Shown here: positions 56,901 to 64,000 of the stretch, piece by piece
Layout of the letters: the number at the start of each line of letters is the position of its first letter
Position numbering within the stretch: the first letter of the stretch is position 1
Origin: Sanderia malayensis
Lineage: Eukaryota; Cnidaria; Scyphozoa; Semaeostomeae; Pelagiidae
NCBI GenBank assembly: GCA_013076295.1
Contig: RQOL01000531.1
Location: forward strand, 3,906,001 to 3,970,000
Reading direction: 5' to 3'
Length of the DNA stretch: 64,000 bases
Made by a program: the position numbers and the translations under genes
The notes under the pieces: model-generated
What the model was told of the DNA's origin: nothing
Seen by the model: the letters and a program-made list of their open reading frames with translations, nothing else
Databases searched by the model: none

Positions 56901-58677
56901 CGTGACCCGCTCAACGAACAAATTGAATAAAGACAAAGAAACATTGTCATGCTTACCGTCGCAATGATAAGTAGGAGTTTGAGAACGAGGTTCCGCAGGC
57001 TCACTGAAAAGCAAAAAGAGGCTGACACGTGAACAACGTATAATTAATTCCAATGCGCTTCTTTGCGTTTCTTAGCGACATAGTTAAACATAATGCAACT
57101 TGGTGTCAATACAAAAAGCAACATAAGGTAATTCGCGGAACTTACCGGAATAATCTCCAAGCAGAAAGGCACTCAATTTTTCTACCATACCCTGAAATAA
57201 ACCATATGTGACGTATGCTGAAATAATTTAGCAAAACTAAGAAAAGTGTCCTTAAGCTAATTAATTGTCTAAAACGTCTTCTATGTTCATGCTAATTACA
57301 CCAAAGCCTGCCTTGTTTTTGAAATTGTGAACAATGATGAAATAATTGATTAAACCATAAAAGTGAATAAAAGTTAGTCTAAAAAGTTTATTTAAAAATT
57401 CCATTGAACCCTTCTCTATGAAGCCCTCCTCTCCAATAAGCCCTCCCCCAGCAAGAGGATGTGAGCCTCCCCCTTTTGAAAACTCACAAACTAAAAAAGC
57501 CCCCCATAAAACTTAATTGAGCTTTTACAGTATTACTAACAGTTGCATCATTCAGATGAAATTACCTGTAAATAAATGTCAGCATTGTCAAATCCAATGA
57601 GGATATTGATGACATCAAAGCTGAAATCCGAATAGCCTTTTTTGAAAATTGCTTTGATCAGGACACAAAGTGTCTGAAAGAGAAAAAGAGATCACGGGTA
57701 AAAAAAACAATATACCCAAGTTTGGATGATGAAATATCTTGAATATGCACAACTCATTGGATAGTAAGAGGGTATTTTCAAAATGTGCTTTATCCTCTTC
57801 CCAGCTCACCTGAAGGGCATTGACAATCTTGATCTGATGATCAGATCTCAAAGTGTGACAACAGTTGCAAAATAATTCATTGATATTTTCCTACAACAAA
57901 TTATTTATTGCATATGCTTGAGTAAAAAAAGACAATTTTATGGCTAAGTATATACATTAAGCAGCAAAACCTTTGGCACAGATTTGTGGTTTGTTGGCTT
58001 TATACCTCGCACAAAAGTTTACATAGATTTCACTATGCAATCCAATGGATAATAACATTTGCTAACCTTTAGTTTACTAAGTTGCTCCAGGTCAAGAGAA
58101 TCAACTATTTCCATCAGACTCTCTGCATGGACCTGTGTGATTAAAGAGTAGTTTGTGATAAATATTTATAATAAATAATATTAAACATACATAATGCATC
58201 CAGTGGCAGACATTAAGGGGGAGGGGTGAGGGGGTGTGGTCTTCACACAAAATTTTGGAGAACAATGGTTTTTGTTCCAAAACAATTCAAAACAACAAAT
58301 CCAAACAATAGCCTCACCCCACACAAGCCACAAGTGTCTACCACCAATGGATGCATCATACCTCACTCAAACAATATAACAAGTGCAGTGGTAGTAGTAA
58401 TAGAGAGTGTTCATAATACCTTTAACAGAAATAGCTCATGCCAAAAGTTTGGGTTGTCTTTTGTTACGTCTTCACCCTTGCAATGATAAATTTATTGACC
58501 TAATTTAGACATTCAGCTATATATTCAGCAAACCTCTGCCTCTTAGATTTAGTATAAACATATAACATAACATAACCTATGTATTACCTGAAAAATGGAC
58601 TCGTAGAACAAAGCAATCTTTCCTTTCATTGGCTTCTTCGTGGTGGGTGAAGTTGGACTTGCAAGCCAACCAGCCAT
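50997..58677 (-). CDS. ARMH3: ARMH3 (C10orf76) armadillo-like helical protein
   Basis: ARMH3 is a Golgi-associated helical-repeat protein known to bind PI4KB. Twenty-five exons join in phase to 684 aa: 58588-58677, 58420-58476, 58067-58132, 57810-57890, 57566-57673, 57146-57191, 56957-57003, 56395-56469, 56206-56292, 56048-56104, 55871-55914, 55688-55757, 55134-55180, 54819-54903, 54609-54678, 54407-54514, 54022-54080, 53848-53913, 53302-53368, 53078-53138, 52797-52968, 52139-52265, 51716-51791, 51375-51570, 50997-51089. Clear landmarks are [124 protein letters not shown] and the terminal VLQEFSTIS. Length agrees with the vertebrate protein (about 689). No membrane segment is visible. The start lies 321 bp from MRPL43 on the opposite strand. 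Confidence 0.95.
52375..52466. repeat. Two adjacent hairpins in an ARMH3 intron
   Basis: GTTTTTCTGTACT (about 52374) pairs with AGTACAGAAAAAC (about 52422), with a further GTTATTAA/TTAATAGC inner match. Immediately after, ACAACACTTTG pairs with CAAAGTGTTGT around a 2-nt loop (about 52444-52467). Confidence 0.7.
52685..52731. repeat. 15-bp perfect hairpin with 17-nt loop in an ARMH3 intron
   Basis: ATGAAGATACAACTG (52685-52699) is exactly complementary to CAGTTGTATCTTCAT (52717-52731). The loop can form a small inner pairing (CTGAT/ATCAG). Confidence 0.8.
53511..53559. repeat. 20-bp hairpin with 9-nt loop in an ARMH3 intron
   Basis: TCTGAAGCATACACAAAGCA (53511-53530) pairs with 53540-53559 with one mismatch. 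Confidence 0.8.
53610..53785. mobile_element. MITE, CAGTAAAAACCCGC family
   Basis: In an ARMH3 intron. Ends are CAGTAAAAACCGGCATGTAA and CTTATATGCAGGTTTTTACTG-like, inverted. TA follows the right end but is not preserved on the left. The middle has repeated AACAATAG/CTATTG motifs. Confidence 0.8.
53796..53836. repeat. 12-bp hairpin in an ARMH3 intron
   Basis: AATAGGTCATTC pairs with GAATGACCTATT around a short AT-rich loop, just before the exon ending at 53848. Confidence 0.7.
54110..54378. repeat. Low-complexity AGAATTAGAATAAAAT tract in an ARMH3 intron
   Basis: A/G-rich degenerate tandem units of 6-16 bp (GAATTAGAAT, AATAAAATAG) fill most of this intron. It is non-coding. Confidence 0.9.
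55285..55630. repeat. 120-bp direct repeats plus 20-bp units in an ARMH3 intron
   Basis: Blocks containing CTTGATGTATCTATAAAA, CCTGCTTGATGCATA, AGAGTCTGATGGATGCATAA and GATAGGCGAGAATCTGGTAG recur two to three times with a period of about 120 bp, followed by shorter GCATAAAGAGTCTGRTGGAT units. An open minus-strand frame over this tract is an artefact of the repeat. Confidence 0.85.
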
Positions 58678-58998
58678 TTTCTGGGTTGCAAATGGTATGC
58701 CAATAAAACTTCAGCAATATAAATCTTTCAAAACTTGATAATATAATTCAAATATTGGTGTATGGAATGGAGCTAATACAATTTCAACGCATTTCAAAAG
58801 AAACATATGGTGCATCTGCAATGCTTAAAGCAAGTTGAAGTTCATATCTTCTTAATTGTAATATTAAGCAGTATTTTTCCTCCAAATTAAGACTTTTCAT
58901 TCCTCAAGTTCCACTCACAAATCAGTTCTTCTCCAAAAAAAGCCTGTGCTGTTATTGCAGCCTCGGTTCAGTCCACTCGTCTCGTTTGGAAAAACAAA
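58678..58998. promoter_or_regulatory. Bidirectional promoter region, ARMH3 / MRPL43
   Basis: The 321-bp spacer between divergent start codons must hold both promoters. No TATA box or other specific element was recognised. Confidence 0.5.
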
Positions 58999-59764
58999 AT
59001 GTCTGTCGTGGAAGCCTCGTGGAGATTTGGAAGATATGTTTGCCAGTTGAAAAGACTCACGCTAAATTACTGCCAAAGATCAGGAAGCAGTAGGGGGATT
59101 CGGTATAAATATACCTTTTTATTTCACTTGATATTAAGTTATTATCTCTGCGTATTATGAAGTTATACACGTTCAAAAGCCATCTCTTTCGACTAGGCCA
59201 ATCACCACGCCCCACTCAAAGTTATCCACACCCAGTCCTTCAGCCCAACTAATCAGCTCAGGAAGTTATTGAAGAAACTATATGTTCTTTATTTCAGCGA
59301 GTATCTTGAAAAAGAAGTAATCAGCTTTGCAGAGAAGAATCCCAGCATATCAATATATATTTCGGAAAGGAAAACCAGGCATCCACGATTAGTAGCTAAC
59401 TATTGTAAGTGTATATGTTATATGACACCAACAAATCTTTTGTCTTCTTGTTTTTCAGTAATAAAAAACGTTTATTGATCTATCTGTTGAGCATTGCATT
59501 ATTTTGCTTGCATATACCCATGCATATTAATACTGATATGTGATGCTTATTTACCTTGTCGTTGCAGTAAATGAACAAAGCAAAGTTATTTCCGTGAAAA
59601 ATATGGAGGTAGAAGAAATTAGTGAATGGCTAGAAAGACTGAAGAATGAAAGTGGCAAACTATGGAGAACAGAAAAGATCAGAAAGCCATGGCACACAGA
59701 TACACCTTCAATTCAAGGAACTTGGAACCCGTTGTTGAATAAACCCCCACCGAACATGTATTAA
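58999..59764 (+). CDS. MRPL43: Mitochondrial ribosomal protein L43
   Basis: Three exons (58999-59102, 59298-59404, 59568-59764) join in phase to 135 aa. The product matches mL43, a component of the mitochondrial large ribosomal subunit with a thioredoxin-like fold. Landmarks are GRYVCQLKRL, SRGIR spliced to EYLEKEVISFAEKNPSISIY, RHPRLVANYLN, and the conserved KPWHTDTPSIQGTWNPLLNK. It lacks the long variable tail of some vertebrate isoforms. The N-terminus is short and basic, consistent with mitochondrial import. The gene is divergently paired with ARMH3. Confidence 0.95.
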
Positions 59765-61426
59765 CGGCGTTATATTTATGCATATTGAATTTGCTTTTTA
59801 ATAATGCTAGGTGTGTTAATAATAGTTGTTGAGAAATATAGGCATCTTTCTGATGTCAGACCTATTGAAGCTATGTTGAAAAATGTCATTCTATTTCTGA
59901 TGTTTTTTTAATTACTCTCAAGTTTACTGTGTGCGTTGAGAAACCGCGCGGACTGTACAGTTACTGTATAACTATCTTTGCTGCAGCTGAAAATGGCAAG
60001 AGCTGTTCTTGTTGTTGCAGGTAGAGCGAGTGCCGGTTACGACGTTACGTCGTTTCGGTATTACCACTATGCTTTTCGTGTCGAAAGCAAGATCGACTGA
60101 CAGCCGTAAAAACCCTGTTAAAGCCCCCTCCGGAGCCTTTAACATTAAATAAGCCCCCCTACAGCAACGTCTATCAGGGGCGTCGTGGGACCTGAATTTT
60201 AGGGTGGGCCAAACACGAACATTTTCCGAAAATTGGGTCAAATGCTGAAAAATTTCCGAAAAAGTGAAAAAATCCCCCAAATTTCCGAAAAATCCAGCGA
60301 TCTTGCTTTCACAGGGTGGGCCATGGCTCCCCTGCCTCCCCCGGCCATGACACCCCAGAACGTCTTCATGTTTGCAATACAAATATCTATTCGTGTGAGT
60401 TCCCCTGCAACAAATCTGAGCAAATACAGCAATGAAAGACGCGCCTGCGCCTCAGCAATCGTGTCCACTTGGAAGTCAAAGCACATGCATGCTCTGTTCA
60501 TTCTCAGTCATCGTCATCGTGGTCTACCTTTTTTCTTCTCTCCTTCATCATCTATAGATCGAGTAGGAGGTTTAACAATGTTGATTCAGGGCACTGTCTC
60601 ATTCTGCACTGTTTAAACACGTTACACTCATTCGATCGCTAATAGATGAGCTGTATATTATCAATCAGGCTAACAAGCCCTGTGCAAACACCCTTTCAAT
60701 TGGGCATCAATTGTGAGCCATCTTTACTGAAGGGCCATCTCAGCCTCGTATGAGGAAATGCTGTTTTTGTTCACCCAGCTGTCCTCGTATTGGCCAAGCT
60801 GTGTTTGCGTAGAAACATCTTATTACCCAATTTGCATTATTTTAATTGCAATGTTTCAAGTGAGAGTGAAGCTTGTGTGTAAAGGCTTCCCATTGTTTGA
60901 CAAACAAGCTTTAACCAAATCTGGTTATTTTGCGTGCTATTTGATCAAGCACCGTGCAATTGGAAATGGTTAGATTTCGCGTCCCGAAAGAGTTGTAGGG
61001 ACTCTAATCTCATATCACTTACAGTCACTTCGCCAACCAGAATCAAGCTTCAAGACTGCTAACATCAACCTCATACGTATATAATCTCTGACATATCATA
61101 TATATAGGTCTTCTAACACATATACTTTACATATAACGCTCTTGTCTACAAATGTATGACAAGAAATTATCGTGATTATAATATAACGTATGCTGCAAAA
61201 ATCAGCATACGTTTGACTATATATAGTTCTTCAAATAAAGAGTAAAATTCGTCGTTTTTACATTGAAAGGTGTTGCAAAAGCGGAGCTCCTTCGTGTACA
61301 TAAATCCGAAAGCTCTCTTGCTCAGTACGTATATTTCAGAAGACTTTTGGAATAGATCCTGCTACTTAACCGCCTTTAAACAACAGTAGAATTCAAAATG
61401 GCGAAGAATACTCCGTGAACATCCAT
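59765..61426. other. Intergenic region with repeats
   Basis: Between MRPL43 and HHEX. Apart from the GGCGTCGTGG-type element at 60180-60352 and a short AAGCCCCC remnant at about 60115-60160, I see only unique AT-rich sequence. Open frames of up to 136 codons overlap the repeat and show no family resemblance. Confidence 0.5.
60180..60352. repeat. Second GGCGTCGTGG-type element
   Basis: GGGGCGTCGTGGGACCTGAA opens it and CCCCGGCCATGACACC closes it. Internal TTTTCCGAAAATT, AATTTCCGAAAAA and GGGCCATGGCTCCCC follow the same order as at 6442-6626. Confidence 0.65.
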
Positions 61427-62070
61427 CTAAAATATACAAGCTTCTTTCGCCAAGCGTTTAGCCTCGTATTCACGCGAACTCGTCATCAACGGCAAATCTG
61501 ATTGGCTCTCTCTCTGGGCATCGAATCGTCCTCTGATGACGGATTCTTGGGCCAGCCTCCTTCTCATCTCAGCCTCCATTTTCACTCGCCTCCATTTCGC
61601 TCGTCGATTCTGAAACCAGGTCTTCACCTTAACATAAAATAGAAACAACTGTCATAATGACTTGTATACAGTGATAGCCAAATTGCATTCAATAAACAGC
61701 ATGTCTGTAGCTCCATTGACAAGTTCAGCATGCACATGCTACTCAATAATACGCTATATTGTGAATGCATTGCAAAGCTCCTTAGCCACAGTTAATTCCC
61801 TGTATATTGAGGTTCTAATCTTATTGGCCATGTGGAGTTAAACAGAGTAACAAGAAAGTGATAAACTCACTTGGCGCTCGGAAAGGTGCAGATAAAGAGA
61901 CAGTTGCTTTCTCTCTTGTGGCGAAATGTATTTCTGGTGATCGAAAATCCGCTCGAGTTCGACTGACTGCACGTGCGAGAAGCGGACCTGGCCTCCTTTC
62001 CGTTTCGAGTCGTTTTTATCATCATCAATAAGAGACTGCTTGTAAAAACTTCCAAGAGACGGTGATATAT
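61427..62070 (-). CDS. HHEX: HHEX-type homeobox protein, last two exons
   Basis: Exons 61871-62070 and 61427-61627 are joined in phase (LSERQ|VKTWFQ), the intron position typical of HHEX and many ANTP-class genes. The homeodomain runs KGGQVRFSHVQSVELERIFD, HQKYISPQERKQLSLYLHLS, ERQVKTWFQNRRAKWRRVKM. The KRKGGQVRF lead-in and FETQKYLSP-like segment are diagnostic of HHEX (PRH), a nuclear homeodomain repressor in many animals. The C-terminal tail is short (about 47 residues, ending KEACIF) without the acidic region of vertebrate HHEX. The exon carrying the N-terminal repression domain was not found. The exon 2 acceptor is phase 1, so a first exon must lie upstream, at higher coordinates, possibly beyond the window. 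Confidence 0.9.
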
Positions 62071-62214
62071 CTGAAGAGGAACCAAATTGTTGTTAATAAA
62101 GACGATAAGAACATGCATAGCGAACAGCTAATAGCTCCCCAATGGAGGAAACGAATTAGATACTAGACTTATAACGTTCTCCTCCACATAAAGCAATAGG
62201 TTGATCTTAATGTA

Positions 62215-62403
62215 ATACAGTTAAATCTGCATAATTCGAACTCGTGTAATTCGAACTCTATCTAATTCGAACAAAATTATCTGTCCCTTCAAGGATCATT
62301 AATGAACCAACTCTTACAAAACAAACCTCTATAATTCGAACTTTTTGCAATTCGAGCATTTTCACGCTTTCCCAGGGTGTTCGAATTAGACAGAGTTGAC
62401 TGT
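62215..62403. repeat. Short element with AATTCGAAC modules
   Basis: TACAGTTAAATCTGCATAAT at 62217 and TTAGACAGAGTTGACTGTAC at about 62385 are inverted. Between them TAATTCGAAC recurs four times and a CTTTCCCAGGGTGTTCGAAT segment matches the copy at 21955-22048. Pogo/Tigger-like MITE, no coding capacity. Confidence 0.7.
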
Positions 62404-62837
62404 ACTTCGCATATAGTTTAATCTTGCATGGACTATCTCTAACTTCACCAATATTGCAGACAATATGAGAAGAGCAGACGCCAGACAGCCTTATTTACGA
62501 TGTTAGTGTTATCAGATCGAGAAATCGTATTGAGTCGACATGGCTTTCTTGTCAAGGAAGCCTGCTTATTCGGGTGTGTACGCAAAGGGACAGTTGTACC
62601 AACATACCACTGCCGTCTCTCACCGAGAAGCAAATAAGCGGTGCCATTGCATTCTCCGGAATTTCACAAGTACACAAAACAACACTAACTAACAATACAT
62701 GTCCCTATACCAGATCGATGGCTTAATAGATACCGGTTAAATTAAGCCTGTTAATAGGTAATGTCTAAAACATCAATATATTTAGACATTATTTAATTCA
62801 AGTAGGCTAAGCGTCAAGGCAATTCAAGAGAATGATA

Positions 62838-63033
62838 CAGTAAAAAGCAGCATATAAGAGCCAATGGACCAAGGGCACCCATGCTGATATTTATCCTCAA
62901 AAGAATAGAAGACGCAATAGTCTATTGCTTGGTGATCATAAACTGAACAAGGGTTGCCAGATGTCAGTTGGTGCGCTAAACCAAATGGGTTATAAGATAC
63001 ATAATACAGGTTCTTATATGCAGGTTTTTACAG
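62838..63033. mobile_element. MITE, CAGTAAAAACCCGC family, TA target duplication
   Basis: Starts CAGTAAAAAGCAGCATATAA after TA and ends TTATATGCAGGTTTTTACAG before TA. The longest copy in the window (196 bp). Confidence 0.8.
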
Positions 63034-64000
63034 TACTTGGTTCCTTTATCCTGTCTCCATTGTGTGATATCTTGGTTAGATCGATATCTCATTGCATGTA
63101 TACCATTAAACAACGGTGAACTTGAAACACGGTGAGATCTAAAGCATTTCCAAGCACTCAGATTAACGTCCAGTCTCGCGTGAATTGACTTCGTAACAGT
63201 GACGTAATTGTTGAGAATTTCTCGTGAACATGCTAATTGGCCTTGCAATTTGCTCGAAAAGGAAGTTTAGATTGACCCGTCTATGTTTATCAAATGTCAT
63301 TTCCTTAAAATGTCAAAAGAACAGGGCTATTTTAGGACGATGCTTTCTTCGTATTAAGCTATACGTCACGACTTTCTTAATTCACTGGTTTGAAGTCGCG
63401 GGAAGATAACGTCTCGCCAACTTTGTACACTTCGTGTTCGGAAACTTCAAAGGTTCAAAGACTCGGTTTAAAATACTAGGAATTTGCTTGACTGATTCGA
63501 AAACTCTAAAATCCATCACAGAACTACAATACAACTCTTATTGTTACCACATTGATACGAGACCATCTCTGTGTGATTATCGCTTGCATTCGCCACAACA
63601 CGACGGCAATTTTTGGTTGCAAAAATGTCGATTATGTATGAGGCCACGAAAGTGCAAATCATGTCTGAGTCTTGAACAGGGAATACACCCAGCCAGACAG
63701 ACGGAATAAATAACGAAAAAGCACCAAGCAAATCAAACGCGTCACGACACAAAAATGCTGCACACGCATTCTATATATAGAACGGCGATAAATATTTATG
63801 GGCGTGGGGCATTAATTTCTGCAGACGTCAACACTACCGATCACAACCATTAAATAAACGATGCTTTGGTCAATTAAGGAGGCATACCATATCCCATAAT
63901 GCACTACTGCCTCCTTATCTAAAGCCTTTTCAAATAGACGCCCATTACGTTAACAATCAAAATCAATAAGTGCCTCTGGGCGTTTAATTTAAGCACTGCA

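Larger units (their letters stand above)
62071..64000. other. Upstream region of HHEX with repeats
   Basis: Contains an AATTCGAAC element (62215-62403), one CAGTAAAAA-family MITE (62838-63033) and a GGCGTTTAA remnant at the right edge (63935-63995). TATATATAG lies at about 63771-63779. No HHEX first exon could be identified confidently, and no other gene is supported. Confidence 0.4.

Noticed and set aside
59972..60501. Minus-strand frames of 87-136 codons
   Set aside because: They overlap the GGCGTCGTGG-type repeat and show no family or splice pattern.
63771..63779. TATATATAG as a TATA box for an HHEX first exon
   Set aside because: The motif is symmetric and common in AT-rich sequence; a short frame from an ATG at 63516 (MDFRVFESVKQIPSILNR) has no convincing donor in the needed phase.

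Overview
The window is eukaryotic and looks like a compact genome of an early-branching animal, most likely a sponge or a cnidarian. It is AT-rich, and almost every gene is split by short GT-AG introns. The proteins are clear metazoan orthologues: HHEX-type homeobox, Abraxas, ARMH3, CACUL1, DHX34, NCAPH and SRP72. Introns and spacers carry TTAGGG-type (read here as CCCTAA) sequence and many short inverted-repeat elements. Nothing prokaryotic, plasmid-like or viral was recognised. I cannot place the species; the CXXXC-rich secreted protein near 6 kb would favour Cnidaria, the gene density would favour a sponge.

Layout. 1-233 (-): 5' part of ribosomal protein L26. 660-1290: small telomere-like minisatellite. 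2552-4533 (+): CACUL1-like. 5369-7393 (-): secreted thyroglobulin-type-1 / CXXXC / silk-like protein. 9561-10188 (+): 56-aa two-exon ORF whose stop overlaps another start. 10663-12827 (+): CABCOCO1-like. 13501-14736 (-): intronless EGR-like zinc-finger gene. 17760-19000 (+): two overlapping ORFs, the second with ankyrin repeats. 20058-28866 (-): SRP72, 22 coding exons. 28992-32626: about 25 copies of a 144-bp telomere-like satellite. 33054-39066 (+): NCAPH, 20 exons. 39529-43040 (-): Abraxas, 9 exons. 43137-50442 (+): DHX34, 15 exons. 50997-58677 (-): ARMH3, 25 exons. 58999-59764 (+): MRPL43, 3 exons. 61427-62070 (-): last two exons of HHEX.

Most genes are housekeeping and work in unrelated processes (cytosolic and mitochondrial translation, SRP targeting, chromosome condensation, deubiquitinase/BRCA1 complexes, nonsense-mediated decay, Golgi PI4KB biology). 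They are arranged head to head: RPL26/CACUL1, SRP72/NCAPH, Abraxas/DHX34 (96 bp between start codons) and ARMH3/MRPL43 (321 bp). The two satellite arrays sit inside two of these divergent spacers. I assembled exons by hand from splice sites, phase and resemblance to known families. Coordinates for multi-exon genes are CDS spans, with the exons listed in the evidence. UTRs and transcription starts were not determined.
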